Of a DNA stretch of 64,000 nt, positions 32,228 through 43,312 are shown in pieces. Every line of letters begins with the position of its first letter. The stretch's first letter is position 1. The stretch covers positions 1 to 64,000 of the forward strand of contig JANTQE010000036.1 in NCBI GenBank assembly GCA_032988195.1. Reading direction: 5' to 3'. Below the pieces are notes generated by a model, which worked only from the letters and a program-made list of their open reading frames with translations, was not told the DNA's origin and ran no database searches. This stretch comes from Arachnomyces sp. PD_36. Taxonomy: Eukaryota; Ascomycota; Eurotiomycetes; Onygenales; Arachnomycetaceae. Both the position numbers and the translations under genes were made by a program.

Positions 32228-34471
32228 ATGTCTCCCTCCCACGACGACAGCGACACAACCCACCACACCCTCACCAGAACCCACCCCGTAGTATCCTACC
32301 TCCCAACCGAACTCCTCGTCATAATCTACAACCACCTCAGCCCCCGCGACTTCGACAATGCCCGCCGCACCTGCTCCCGCTGGATGCGCGTCAGCCTGGA
32401 CCGCGACCTCCTCCAGCGCATGCTGAAGCGCGGGGGCTGGTGGCGCGCCTGGCAGCGGGACTGCCAGATCCCGCGCAGTACTGCCAAACTGGCCAGCGGC
32501 AAGGCGCGTGAGGGGTTGGAGTGGAGGTTGAGTAAGAGGTTGGCGATGGAGTGTTGGTTGTCGAATCGTGGGGTTCATGAGAATAATAAGAGGATGATGA
32601 TGACGAGTGTGTTTGATTTTTCGGGGTTGTCGGGGGGTTCGTTTGGTGAGGAGGAGGAGGTGGTGGGGGGCAGGTCGAGGGCGGGTGGTCTTGGTGCGCT
32701 GGAACCGTCGTTGGACTTTACCGTTAGCAGTTGTGGGGAGTTTGTGCTGGTGGCGGATGGGAATAGGATTCATATATTCCGTCTATTCAGCAGGCCGCCT
32801 GCCAGGGCCGCGGAGTGGAATTCCTCACACCATGCAGTGAATAACGGGTTGGATGTTGAGCCGATCACCAGCATAGAATGCCCTCGCACCGTTCTGGCGG
32901 TGAGCGTCGACACGACGAAGGGAAGATTCGGGATCGCGGCTTTAATGTGCGGGCGCGATGGCATTGTGTTCGAGATGATCTCGGAACCTGCGGCGCCGTA
33001 TCATGGGAGCCCGCAGAACAAGCTCGAGCAACAATCCAGGACGTTCTTCGATGACATATGTACCCCGGAAGACCCCCCCAGGAGCGTATCCATCTCCCCC
33101 GAGCGTCGCTGCGTTGCCTTTGGTTGTGCTTCTGGGATCGAGTTGCATTGGGTGGACGTGGAGGGAAGTGTCCCCATAAGGAGATGGTTCCCCATCCCCG
33201 TGCCGTCCGATGTGCTTCACTTCCTGCCGCAACGCGCAGGTTGGGAGTCTTCCCCGAGGCAACTTCGTATGCTTTCATCAGCAGCTGGGCCAGTCGGAGT
33301 TGAAGATATCGTGAGCTCGCATTCTCGGATGGGAAGGCCATGTAAACCGGTGGCGAGGATGTTCTACGGTGGAAATGCCCACACCATTCCGGCAACCAGG
33401 CCGAGGAGGGAGAGCACCACGGGGATGAGGGCAACTGGTCGTGACCATTACCGTGCCCTCCCGCTGAGTGACGGATACAACATGCTCTTCACCGATCCGG
33501 ATACTGGACGGCTATGCTTGGGAAGCGATGCCCCTCTTGGCGGGCCGACAAAGCTCATGAAGAAAATCATCTGCGTTCCCCCACCCGGTTCGCCCGGGAC
33601 TCCGTCCAAGGAAGATCGCGGCCCTCCCTCGGCCTACGCAGCTGGATCCAACATCGACTGGGGTGTACGCATCGTGGCTGCTTACCGAAACCGTATAATC
33701 CTCTTTTGCGTCCCTCCAGACGTGTTCGACGCGATCAAAAGCGAACGCGAAAGACAGGGTGACGGCGTGATGGGAGACAGCGATCTAGCACGCGACTTTT
33801 TCCTTGGAGAAACCCGTCGTCACCGTCGCGGGACCTTTGCTCACAATGGGAGTGGAAATTGGGAGTTCCTCCTTTCTCAACCTCTGGAAACATCGCAGCA
33901 GCAGAAACTCTGGCCAATCCCTATTGTTGGAAAGGAGATTGGTGTCATGAATGATATTGTGGAGTTTGCCGTTCAAAGCTCGAATGGCGGCTTGAGGATC
34001 TGGGCATTCGGCGCGACTGGTGAAGCGCGCGTTTTGGATATTAACACCGTTGCGTCTTCGCCATCGTCGTCGCCATCACAATCCCCAGACTCAGACCAAC
34101 GAGTAACAGGTGTGAAGAAAGTCGTCCTCGGCCCCGGCGGAACCATCGGCTCAACCGAACTCCTCGATCGATACCCCAGCGACCCAGGAATGGACCACTC
34201 CCTATCTTCCTCAGCATCTTCCTCCTGCCCAGCAACACCACCATCAGAGAACGAGGACGACTCCAACGCCGCTAATAACACCCTTAATCATAATATTAAT
34301 AATAATAAACTATCCCCCCAAGACCTCGACGAATCCCCCTTCGGCTTTGGAGCAGATGAATTCGGACCCGATGAATTCAACCGCCCGTATGCAACTGAGG
34401 AAGGGGTGCTGAGACGATACTCCGCGCTGGCGTGTATTTTGGATTTGGAGCTGCCGCGATTAGGTGGATGA
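32228..34471 (+). CDS. F-box protein
   Basis: Single-exon gene of 747 residues. The F-box lies at about 22-65 (YLPTELLVIIYNHLSPRDFDNARRTCSRWMRVS), which should bind Skp1 and recruit substrate to an SCF ubiquitin ligase. The remaining 650 residues have scattered beta-strand-like blocks (FTVSSCGEFVLVADGN, RTVLAVSVDTT, CVAFGCASGIELHWVD) that may form a degenerate propeller, then a Ser/Pro/Asn-rich tail (about 610-720). Homologues are known as uncharacterised fungal F-box proteins. The very long minus-strand frame across its 5' end is a composition effect. Target unknown. Confidence 0.88.
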   Translation: MSPSHDDSDTTHHTLTRTHPVVSYLPTELLVIIYNHLSPRDFDNARRTCSRWMRVSLDRDLLQRMLKRGGWWRAWQRDCQIPRSTAKLASGKAREGLEWRLSKRLAMECWLSNRGVHENNKRMMMTSVFDFSGLSGGSFGEEEEVVGGRSRAGGLGALEPSLDFTVSSCGEFVLVADGNRIHIFRLFSRPPARAAEWNSSHHAVNNGLDVEPITSIECPRTVLAVSVDTTKGRFGIAALMCGRDGIVFEMISEPAAPYHGSPQNKLEQQSRTFFDDICTPEDPPRSVSISPERRCVAFGCASGIELHWVDVEGSVPIRRWFPIPVPSDVLHFLPQRAGWESSPRQLRMLSSAAGPVGVEDIVSSHSRMGRPCKPVARMFYGGNAHTIPATRPRRESTTGMRATGRDHYRALPLSDGYNMLFTDPDTGRLCLGSDAPLGGPTKLMKKIICVPPPGSPGTPSKEDRGPPSAYAAGSNIDWGVRIVAAYRNRIILFCVPPDVFDAIKSERERQGDGVMGDSDLARDFFLGETRRHRRGTFAHNGSGNWEFLLSQPLETSQQQKLWPIPIVGKEIGVMNDIVEFAVQSSNGGLRIWAFGATGEARVLDINTVASSPSSSPSQSPDSDQRVTGVKKVVLGPGGTIGSTELLDRYPSDPGMDHSLSSSASSSCPATPPSENEDDSNAANNTLNHNINNNKLSPQDLDESPFGFGADEFGPDEFNRPYATEEGVLRRYSALACILDLELPRLGG

Positions 34472-35056
34472 TTCGAGGGGGGTGTGATCACTGATGTGGG
34501 GTGAGAGAGATTTTACTATGAAGCGATATTTTATCGGATTTTATTGCGTTATAGCGTGAGGTGTATGTCTTTTTGGTGGTGATATATATTTATGAGGCAT
34601 TGGATTTAGATCTAGACTGTGGATTTTTGGTTAGCAACATTGGATCAGCTGGTGTTTATACTCATTCTTTTCAGTGGATAGAATTTGATCGAGTTCTTCA
34701 GGTTATGTACGGAGTGATTGGGGTTTTCAGCTGCTGGATTCGGGGTTCCCTCGGAAGTCACGGGGAAAGGGGATGGATACCCCTATATTCATATGTATGC
34801 CAAAGAGAGGTTTCTTGCTCGATATGGATTTTATTCTATCATCGTTTCCATCATTTTTTTCTCACGAGAACTCAATAGGTGCGTATCAAATCTCGCCGGT
34901 ATACTTTTTATATCTCTGCCAGAAATAATAGATGTCGCCAAAAAGAGAAAAAGGGGGAAGGTATCCGCAACGGGGCTTCCCCCCCTTTCGCATCCATCGA
35001 ATTCATTATATATATCTTTTTTGTCTTTTTGATTATTATTCGGCGCCAAAAAAAAA
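34472..35056. other. Convergent intergenic region
   Basis: Between the F-box gene and the convergent aro3 gene, so it holds both 3' ends. AT-rich with T-runs; no gene recognised. Confidence 0.5.
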
Positions 35057-36388
35057 TCAATTGTTTTCTCTCCTTTTTTGGACGGCTGTTGCGAGCGTTT
35101 CTAGGACGGATTCGGTGTCCTCCCAGCTGATGCAGGCGTCTGTGATGCTGACTCCGTATTTAAGTCCGGATTTTCCTTCTGGTGGGACTTTTTGGTTTCC
35201 TAGAGGGGAGTGTTAATACGCGATTGAGAAGAGGCTGTTCAGGAAAGGGATATCTATATACGCACCCTCATTGATATTACTCTCAATCATAACCCCCATA
35301 ATCGCCGAATCCCCACCACCAATCTGCTCCGCCAGCACGCCCGCAACCTTGGGCTGATTCCGATGATTCTTCTCGGAATTCCCATGACTGCAATCGATCA
35401 TGAGCCGCGGCTTCATCCCCTTGGCCACCAACTTCTCCTTCGCCTCGGAAATACTCTGCGCATCGTAATTCGTGCCCTTCTTCCCGCCGCGCAGGATCAC
35501 GAAACAATCCTCATTCCCCACCGTGCCAACGATGGCCACGACCCCCGGTTTCGTGACGGAGAGGAAGTGGTGCGGGTGCTTGACTGCGCCGATAGCGTCG
35601 ATCGCGACGTCCAGGCTTCCGTCTGTGCCGTTTTTGAAACCCACGGGGAAGGAGAGGCCGCTTGCTAGTTCGCGGTGGAGTTGGGATTCGGTGGTGCGGG
35701 CGCCGACGGCGCCGACGGAGAGGAGGTCTGCGAGGAATTGTGGGGAGATGGTGTCGAGCATTTCGCTGGCGATGGGCATGCCTTTGTCTGTTAGGTCGAC
35801 GAAGAGTTGGCGAGAGGTGCGGAGGCCCTTGTTCATCTGGAAGGAGTTGTCGATGTCGGGATCGTTGATTAGCCCCTTCCAACCGACTGTTGTGCGGGGT
35901 TTTTCCAGGTAGGAGCGCATGACGATTAGGAGGTCGTTTTTGTATTTGTGCTTGAGTTTGAGGAGGCGGTCGCAGTAGTCGAGGGCTGCGGCGGGGTCGT
36001 GGATTGAGCAGGGCCCGATGATGACGAGGAGGCGGCCATTGGGGTCTGTGCCGTTTACGACGGCGACGGCTTCGTCGCGGGCTGTGAGGACGGTTTCTCG
36101 TGAGGAGGGGGTTTGGGCGATTTCATGTTGGAGGAGGTTTGGGGGGGTGAGTGGGTTGTAGCCTCGGACTGTGGAGGGGTATAGTGTTAAAGAATTGCAG
36201 CAATGAAGGATTTAAGCACTGGGTTATTTGGATACTGACTTCTCCAATCTTCCGAGTTTTCTTTATTTCCCACGTTCGTGTTCTCGATGAAGAACTGTGA
36301 AGGGAGATATAGAGTCAGCTCCTGTTGCCCCACCAAGGGAAGTTCAAGTATAGAGTGGGAGAGGGAAGGAACACAAACGCACCGACAT
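35057..36388 (-). CDS. aro3: 3-deoxy-D-arabino-heptulosonate-7-phosphate synthase (Aro3 type)
   Basis: First enzyme of the shikimate pathway: condenses phosphoenolpyruvate and erythrose 4-phosphate. Exons 36383-36388, 36240-36294, 35266-36168 and 35057-35199 give 368 residues. The first coding exon is 6 nt (ATGTCG), followed by donor gtgcgt. Splicing restores EDWRIRGYNPLTPPNLLQHE, which is the Aro3-like (phenylalanine-sensitive) rather than Aro4-like start. Also visible: GPCSIHDP, YLEKPRTTVGWKGL, SEMLDTISPQ, GARTTESQ, GFKNGTDGSL, FLSVTKPGV, DCSHGNSEK, MIESNINEG, and the last exon YGVSITDACISWEDTE. The intron 2 donor is gtcagt. A TGAGTCA box about 195 bp upstream suggests cross-pathway (Gcn4/CpcA) control. 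Confidence 0.95.
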
Positions 36389-36971
36389 TGTAGGATGATA
36401 GTTCTCACGGATTTTTCGTCTAGATATCAGTAGTATGAGACGAGCTGAGAAGTCTGAGCAGCCCTTGAATTTGTATATTTCTTAGAAAGTTGAACGAAAG
36501 AGAAAAAGAACAAAATTCGAAGAATCAATCCAAAGTTTATATTTAAATCGGAGAACTGAGAGATCTTTTCATATGCCAGGTTGAGTCATTCTATCCAAGT
36601 GCGACTCGTCCCTTTTCTCAGATTCATTCACTTTCTTCACTGGCCTAAAATCTATGGGGGAAGATACTCTACACACACCCGTATCCTTACATGTTACCTT
36701 CCTCTGGCCTCATTGCCACTGCTGGACGCCCGCGTTTGCGAGTTGAAGCTATCGTGAGAGTAGGGCTCCGGTATCGCAATTATATTTGTAGCAGGGACAG
36801 AGCTTCTTCTGACTTCCTAGCTGCAGAGAAAGTGACCCACGTCTCCACCGATGAGTTCTAACCTGTAGAAGTCCCTTGATTAAAAAAAATTTGAGGGCGT
36901 CAACACCTAAGAAAGCCTCGAAAGATGCTACGAAACTCGGTATAGAAAATATGCCAACACCGATCTACTCC
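36389..36971. other. Intergenic region with aro3 promoter
   Basis: Upstream of aro3 and downstream of the minus-strand 2OG oxygenase. Holds the TGAGTCA site listed separately; no gene recognised. Confidence 0.55.
36582..36588. promoter_or_regulatory. Gcn4/CpcA-type binding site upstream of aro3
   Basis: The heptamer TGAGTCA matches the TGA(C/G)TCA element bound by the bZIP activator of general amino acid control in fungi. It lies 194 bp upstream of the aro3 start codon, a usual distance. The functional link is inference from the motif plus the target gene. Confidence 0.65.
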
Positions 36972-37970
36972 TCACTCCGTCTTCTTCCGATACATCATAT
37001 CCGTCCTCATCGTATACTTTCTGCCTCGAAACACATCATCCCCAGCATGACACAGTCCCCTCTGCTGGAATATGAGAACCGACCCCGTCTTCGGGAAGAC
37101 CCGGACTGACCCTTCGTCTTGGAAGTTGGGGTGGAACGATGTCGCTCCCCCGAGGAGCGGTTCCGAAGGATCGGATTTCCTCTCCTTCGCTTCCTTTTCC
37201 CCTTCCGTCCGCATGCTATCCCAAAGGTCTATCAGGTTGGTGTGTCCTTCCGGGTTCCGCTTGCGCTTTTCGGCCTGGAGTTCCTCGAGGTCTTGTTCTC
37301 CGTCTCCGTTGAGGTAGAGGTGGATCGTGTAGAGAGATTGCTCGTCCCCAGATGGAGTTACGTAGTTCCCGTCGCAGTGCGGACGGAAATATTCCCCGCC
37401 ATCATACCGTAGAAACCGGAGACGTTCATTCAACCGAGACAGATGGAGGACCTCGTTCCGTTTCACGGGCCCCAGACCCGTGACAAGTGGCTGGTTGCGG
37501 ATCGTGCAGATATCGCACTCTTTCAGGAACGGGGCGAGACGGTCCTGGATCTTTTGTGCGATGAGCGGTGTGTCGAAGATGATCCGGCCGCAGTTCCGGG
37601 AGTCTACGGCTAGCATTTGCTCGCCGCCGCCGATGTTGATCAGGGCGCGGTCCCATGATGGGGTGGTGTTGGTTGGGGTGAAGGTTGATGTTTCTGCGGC
37701 GCGGATGAGGCCTTGGCATTCTAGTTCGGTGAAGAGGTTGTCTATCATGACGGCGAAGAGGTTCTTGTATTCGGGGATGGGAGGGTCGGTGTTTGCGAAA
37801 TCGATCCTCCGCATGGAAGCTCCTTCGGGGATGGTTGGGGGTAGGAAGCCTGGAGGCAGTTCAAATCGTGCGGTAGTCGCCATCGTGCTTGAAGGTCGGT
37901 AGTGGTAGTAGTGGTGGTACCTCTGCCTTCCAAGAAACTTGAGGATTGATCTGGATCTTGAAATCATCAA
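36972..37970 (-). CDS. 2-oxoglutarate/Fe(II)-dependent oxygenase (prolyl 4-hydroxylase-like)
   Basis: Single-exon gene of 332 residues. The jelly-roll iron site is complete: H198-x-D200 in FRPHCDGNY, distal H308 in GLCHAGDD, and R322 in YTMRTD for the 2-oxoglutarate carboxylate. FLRYDGGEY precedes the HxD motif and GSVLIFQQ precedes the distal His, as in the prolyl 4-hydroxylase alpha-type superfamily. The first 30 residues are Arg/His/Tyr-rich without acids and could be a mitochondrial leader; Met 30 is an alternative start for a cytosolic form. Substrate unknown; known relatives hydroxylate proline or act on small molecules. Its neighbours, aro3 and acetate kinase, suggest no shared pathway. 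Confidence 0.88.
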   Translation of the reverse strand: MMISRSRSILKFLGRQRYHHYYHYRPSSTMATTARFELPPGFLPPTIPEGASMRRIDFANTDPPIPEYKNLFAVMIDNLFTELECQGLIRAAETSTFTPTNTTPSWDRALINIGGGEQMLAVDSRNCGRIIFDTPLIAQKIQDRLAPFLKECDICTIRNQPLVTGLGPVKRNEVLHLSRLNERLRFLRYDGGEYFRPHCDGNYVTPSGDEQSLYTIHLYLNGDGEQDLEELQAEKRKRNPEGHTNLIDLWDSMRTEGEKEAKERKSDPSEPLLGGATSFHPNFQDEGSVRVFPKTGSVLIFQQRGLCHAGDDVFRGRKYTMRTDMMYRKKTE

Positions 37971-38618
37971 TTTGAAAACATGGGAAATATGAGAATGCCA
38001 TATCCTTTAACCGAAGGAGGAGCTGTCCCGGTCTAAGTAGGGAGCCTTGCGTGGTGCTGTATGCAAGACATTCTCCCCGCCTTGCTGCCTGGGCGAGAAG
38101 AGTCATGACTTGGGGGCTACACAGAGAACAGCCACCGAGATGTTGAAGGATGACAGTTCTTCCCCACCTCTCGTGCAACTCGACACCCGTGAACGAAGAG
38201 TTCTATCTCATGATGAATGAATCTAAGGGGTCATTCCTGAGTTTTACAGTCAAAATTCCATATCAAATAAATCATAGAGACAGTCTCCTATGGACTGGAG
38301 AAGCACGTGAGCGGGATCGGTGTTGACCATGGTTAGACAAAGGTTCCGCTCCTGAAGAAATCCATCTTGAAAGAATCTTCTACCTCTCAGCGCCTGGTAC
38401 GAGAAGATGTTTTCAAGACTGTCCCTTGCGATCACTCGTTAATTCATGTATAAAGATAATCGTGAACCCTAACTCAAGCATTGTATGATGTCATCATGAT
38501 GTCCAGCTTTTTATAGATCTGATAGATAAGTTGAGCGTAAATATTGGCGAAGCTCGGTTCTAAAGAGCATTCTTTGATGATATCCAATTGAAGCATATCA
38601 ACAAATCTCGGATTGACA
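37971..38618. other. Divergent intergenic region
   Basis: Shared upstream region of the 2OG oxygenase (minus) and acetate kinase (plus). No additional gene, RNA or repeat recognised. Confidence 0.5.
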
Positions 38619-40004
38619 ATGGCCGAAATACTACTATCCATCAATGCTGGTTCATCATCAGTCAAAGTCTCCGTCTACAAGACCGCCGGGAAGGGAGCGG
38701 ATCCAAAGGAACTCGCCGTAGTTCAAGTCGATGGGCTAACGGCACCACCCCCCGTTCTCAAGTATGATCGTGGAGACGTGAAGGTGGAGGGGAAAGAGCT
38801 CAAAGATGTCAACGGCCACGAAAGCGCATTTACGCATATCCTCGACCAATTGATCAGCGATACGGGGTTGCCTGAAGTATCGAAACGGGGGGATATTAGC
38901 AGTGCAATACATCGGATTGTCCATGGGGGTGATTATCCTCGTGTACAGGTGATTGGGAAGGATACGTTTGAGGATATTGAAAGGCTGTCCGATCTAGCAC
39001 CACTGTACGTTGTTGAACGCACAGCCAAATCTCCTTCCATCGGTTGTTGGAATATCAGTAGTGGAAATAATTTATGCTGACCCATTCCAGTCACAATAGT
39101 CGCTCGTTGCAAATAGTTCGGGCAGTGTCCAAGGAACTCGGCCATGTGAAGAACGTCGCCTACTTCGACTCTGCCTTCCACTCTCAAATACCTAGACACA
39201 TCCGCACCTATCCTATCTCACCGAAGATAGCAGCGTCGAACGGTCTCCGCAAGTATGGGTTCCACGGCATATCCTACGCGTTTATAATCAAAGCTGTCGC
39301 GCCGTTCCTCAACAAACCTATATCCAAAACAAATATCATCGCCTTGCACCTTGGAAGCGGCGCATCAGCATGTGCCATCAAAAATGGCCAAAGTTTAGAC
39401 ACAAGTATGGGATTGACACCTCTTGCCGGACTACCTGGGGCAACAAGGAGCGGAAGTCTAGACCCAAGTTTAGTATTCCATTACACCAATGAAGCTGGGA
39501 AGTTGAGCTCCAAGTCCACGAAGGACATGCACATCACCACCGCCGAAGAGATCTTGAACCAGAACAGCGGGTGGAAAGCTCTCACTGGGACCACGGATTT
39601 CGGTACGATCAGTGGGAGCGATGATGAGATGTGCAAGCTTGCGTTTGATATTTTTGTTGATCGAATCTTGGGATATGTTGGGAGCTATTATTTGAAGCTT
39701 GGGGGAGAGGTCGACGCGCTGGTGTTTGCTGGGGGAGTCGGCGAGAAGGGAATCAAGTTGAGAAAGGCGGTAGTGGAGGGAGCTGCATCGCTTGGATTTC
39801 AACTCGATGCCGCGAAGAACGAGAATGTTGGAGATGGGGTGGTGGAAGATATCAGTTCAGAGGGAGCGAAGCATCGGGTTCTCGTCTGCAAAACGGATGA
39901 ACAGGTAAGGAACAGTCCACCCTCGTCACGACACTTGATGATGATTAGTGCTGATGCGAATTGATTAGTTGGAAATGGCTCGAGGCTATGTTGAAGACGC
40001 CTAG
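38619..40004 (+). CDS. ackA: Acetate kinase
   Basis: Interconverts acetate plus ATP with acetyl phosphate plus ADP. In filamentous fungi it usually works with xylulose-5-phosphate/fructose-6-phosphate phosphoketolase rather than phosphotransacetylase. Exons 38619-39004, 39091-39904 and 39969-40004 give 411 residues. ASKHA-fold motifs: LLSINAGSSSVK (metal/ATP), HRIVHGGDYP, APLHN (across intron 1), YFDSAFHSQIP, YGFHGISYAF, HLGSGASACAIKNG, DTSMGLTPLAGLPGATRSG, and FAGGVGEKG. The tiny last exon adds LEMARGYVEDA. No phosphoketolase gene is in this window. The adjacent MDR gene has no evident link. Confidence 0.95.
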
Positions 40005-40597
40005 ACTCGTGAAGCATGAAGAGCGACAGCGACGTTCGAGATGTCTTGGGATGAAAAAGGACATCTGCAGAAAGCAGCAACCTTACATAACGTTGCTTGG
40101 GGCTAGCTTGAATAGAATTAGCGTTGTATTTTAGTGCCACCGGGTATCCGTAAACTCTAAATGCGCTCAATCGCCGTTTCAACCTCATCTTCTACTCGAA
40201 GAGTGAAATGGCTGAGGTTTGTAGCCGAGAAACTTCGTTGCATCGATAAAAGCATGCAAGTCAATTATATGACGTCCCCGCAATGTCAGAACGGGTGCGC
40301 CGGCTCAGCTTCAAGGCTTTTATTATCCTACTCGCGCTTTCGGGCTTTCAAATCGCCGTCTTTTCGGATGAAGATGCATAGAGGGGAAGTATAGAGGTCA
40401 TTCAGACTATATATATTCGCCGATATGGGTGCAGGATGGGCGTCCCAGTACTGAACACCAAAAATGAGACCTATTTGCAACAGATTATCTACAACGAGAG
40501 CTAACCACTACTACTTCACTCTACTCCTATCTTCTAATATAAACCGCCTCCATTCTCAAATCTCACTACTTCCAAGAAGTACTATTCAACTCCAACC
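40005..40597. other. Intergenic region
   Basis: 3' region of ackA and promoter of the MDR reductase gene, with a CT-rich leader just before 40598. No gene recognised. Confidence 0.5.
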
Positions 40598-41608
40598 ATG
40601 GCCCAAACCACTCTCCCGAAAACAATGAGAGCGATCCTCCAAGTTGATCCGGAAGATACGCGTCTCAAAATGACCCAATCCCAGGTCGTCCCAACCGCGA
40701 CCCCCAACTCCGCTGAACATCTCATCCGCGTCCACACCACATCGCCCTGCAACGGCGAGCTGCTATGGGCCAAGAACTTCCCTCCCCCAGAAGGATGGAC
40801 CAAAGAGTTCGTCCCTTGCGATGACGTCGCTGGTACTGTCATTACAGCCCCGGATGACTCTCCCTTCCGCCCTGGGGATGAGGTATACGCTCGTACCAGT
40901 TATGTCCGCGCGGGGTGTGCGCGTGATTACACGATTGGAGTTACGGGGGAGCTTGCCCATCGGCCAAAGCGCCTGAGCTGGGCGGAGTCGGCTGCCACGC
41001 CTATGTCGGCGGAGACTGCGTGGGAGGCTCTTTTTGTGCAATCTGGGGTTGGGGGGATTAATGATGCGGCTGCGTGGAAGGGGAAGCGTGTCCTTGTCAC
41101 GGCTGCATCGGGTGGAGTTGGGGGATGGGTGGTGCAGATGGCGCGTATTGCTGGGGCTGAAGTCATTGGGACGTGTGGGCCGGATAATATCGAGTTTGTT
41201 CGTTCATTGGGGGCGACAGAAGTCCTTGACTACCGTGTGACCGATATGCGTGAGTGGGCTGGAAATGCCAACAATAAGGTGGATCTGGTGATCGACTGCA
41301 TTGGCAAGAAATCTTTGGGAGATGCATGGTGGACTGTCCTGGATGGGGGGATCTTGATCAGCATCTGTCAACCGCCAGAGCAGATGAAGCCTGCTGATTG
41401 TGCTGGGAAGGATATCAAATCATTCTTTTTTATCATGACTCCAAGTGGTGCAGAGCTGAAGGAGATTACGAAGCTTGTGGATGAGGGGAAATGCCGGCCG
41501 ACTGTGGACAGTGTGTGGCCTCTTGAGCAATACAAGGAAGCATTTCGCAGGTTGGAGTCTGGGCATTCGAGAGGGAAAGTTATCCTGGATCTGACTCTTA
41601 ATAACTAG
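40598..41608 (+). CDS. MDR-superfamily NAD(P)-dependent reductase (quinone oxidoreductase-like)
   Basis: Single-exon gene of 336 residues. An N-terminal GroES-like domain (SAEHLIRVHTTSPCNGELLW, PCDDVAGTV, FRPGDEVYAR) is followed by a Rossmann domain with VLVTAASGGVGGWVVQMA and a second strand ending GTCGPDN. The zinc-ligand pattern of classical alcohol dehydrogenases is missing, which points to the zinc-free quinone oxidoreductase/enoyl reductase-like branch. The C-terminal PLEQYKEAFRRLESGHSRGKVIL is typical. Such proteins often act in detoxification or tailoring reactions; no biosynthetic cluster surrounds this one. Confidence 0.92.
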   Translation: MAQTTLPKTMRAILQVDPEDTRLKMTQSQVVPTATPNSAEHLIRVHTTSPCNGELLWAKNFPPPEGWTKEFVPCDDVAGTVITAPDDSPFRPGDEVYARTSYVRAGCARDYTIGVTGELAHRPKRLSWAESAATPMSAETAWEALFVQSGVGGINDAAAWKGKRVLVTAASGGVGGWVVQMARIAGAEVIGTCGPDNIEFVRSLGATEVLDYRVTDMREWAGNANNKVDLVIDCIGKKSLGDAWWTVLDGGILISICQPPEQMKPADCAGKDIKSFFFIMTPSGAELKEITKLVDEGKCRPTVDSVWPLEQYKEAFRRLESGHSRGKVILDLTLNN

Positions 41609-42816
41609 GGAATCCTGTGTTGTTTCTCTTTTCTAGTCATGTTGACTGTAGCTTAATATGCGTCGTTATCTAGCAATTGAATGGGCACCTTCATATGTTA
41701 TCTCGCGCAGCCGGAGTTAAGTCCTTATCTCCCCGTACTGACCTTATCGAAATTTGATTCATCGGAAAAACTAATAACCGATAGAATTTTTTCTAGCTTG
41801 ATGCAAACCAAGCAAACACTTCGCTAGCGCCTTCCCAATTCTTCAGGTATAAATAGCCCTTCCCACCCGCAACAATTTTTAAAAAATTCAAGTGACCAAA
41901 CGTTCGTTTTCCCCCCCCTAAAGGAGCAATCCTCCTCCCATTCCCCCTTCTATCTTCGTTGTACTAACATCTCTTCCTCTCAACAGTTCATAGAATCATT
42001 TCTATAGTTTTGCGTCCTCTTCTGAGCTCCTTACAAGAGCCACAGAATCCCCAACCTTGCTGATGACTACTATGTCCTCGATGCCCTAAAGTGATACCGT
42101 TTTTTACTCCCGCCTCGATCTCTGCCTTCTAAGGCTCTGTATCCAGGGAGTGGTGATGATCTTGACCTTGTTCGGGCGTCTTGACTTCGGTCGGCCTGAC
42201 TTGGTGGGCGTCGAGGAGGTCTGAAAGGCTTTCCCTTCTCTTCCTTTGTTATTTGAACATTACCCCTTGACGTTTGGTCCTAGTTCTCTGTGCTTCTAGG
42301 TAGCTAGCACATGTGTTAAGGAATGAAATATATTTTGATTTGAAAAAAAATTGTCCCACTGTAAAAATCTTGTGTTATAATTTCGTAGTTTTCCGATTGC
42401 ATTTGTGTGCGTTGGTCCGACTCCAACTATCAACGCATCCGCAAATACCCTAACTTGCTTGTACATTCCTCCCTTACTTCTTCATATGGAGTCAAGCATT
42501 TGGCAACCAGATTATTCTTCCACCCTTCGGCGTTGCTTGATGGAAACAGTGTTGGCGCCAGCGCTCCCGGGCTGAACGCGAAGAATGTTGACAAACATCT
42601 CAATCGAAATCAGGAGGCCAGTTCAAGTTGGGTGTGAGCTCTCCCATGGGATGCAACTTCCTGAGGGTACAATCGAATGAATGTATTATTCCTGTTGGCA
42701 ATTGAGCCTGTACTCTATAAGTCAAAGAATCAAGTAGCGTTACTACCCCTCAGCGTTACTACCCCTCCCTCAGCGACGACTCTTGTCCTCTTCCGATCCC
42801 TTTCCAAAGGGACATT
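41609..42816. other. Convergent intergenic region
   Basis: About 1.2 kb with both 3' ends. Pyrimidine-rich stretches near 41910-42000. A short direct duplication (gcgttactacccctca, about 42737-42767) lies close to the end of the cupin gene. No gene recognised. Confidence 0.5.
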
Positions 42817-43312
42817 TTACTTGTTCTCCATCTCCTCCTTCTCAGCATCCAAGACAAAAACACCCCCAAACCCATCCTTAATCGTCTCATCGTCAACAAC
42901 CAGAACCGCCAGAAACTTCGCTCTCTCAGTCTTGCTAACGTTCTCCGCCCTGACATGATGGCAGCCAGGTCCCTCGTACCAAAATTCCCCCGGCGACGAA
43001 ACTGTGGGTTCGTCGCTATTCATCTGGTTGACGAGTGTTCCCTCGACAGGGATGGCGATGACGGCGGCTCCCCCGTGGGTATGGGGTGGGGTTGCGCCAT
43101 TGGGGGCGAGGGAAACGCGGACTACTATCATAGATTTTCCGGGTAGGTTGGGAGGGTGGAAGACGTTGAGGACTTCGAACTCTTCACGGGGGCGCCTAGG
43201 CATGGTATATTAGATATTGGGTTTTGTTGAAAAATACGGGGAGTTGGGGAAGGTACCCTTCAACCTGGTAAACACCGTCTACTTTGACCACTTTTACTGT
43301 TGAAGAGGACAT
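42817..43312 (-). CDS. Single-domain cupin protein
   Basis: Exons 43257-43312 and 42817-43195 give 144 residues. The 61-nt intron (43196-43256) has donor gtacct and acceptor CCTAG; among the GT sites tested it is the only one that keeps phase, joining VYQVEG to RPREEFEVLNVFHPP. Cupin motif 1 is PPHTHGGAAVIAIPVEG (two His and the Glu). Motif 2 is GEFWYEGPGCHHVRAEN (third metal His). All expected metal ligands are present, so a small beta-barrel metalloprotein is likely. Such fungal cupins are often annotated as RmlC-like; the reaction is unknown. Confidence 0.85.

Noticed and set aside
32180..32773. 197-codon minus-strand frame
   Set aside because: Antisense to the F-box gene's GC-biased 5' end; His/Pro/Arg low-complexity product with no family likeness.
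35057..43312. Secondary-metabolite gene cluster (oxygenase, MDR reductase, cupin near a Zn2Cys6 regulator)
   Set aside because: No polyketide synthase, peptide synthetase, terpene cyclase or prenyltransferase is present, and primary-metabolism genes are interspersed.
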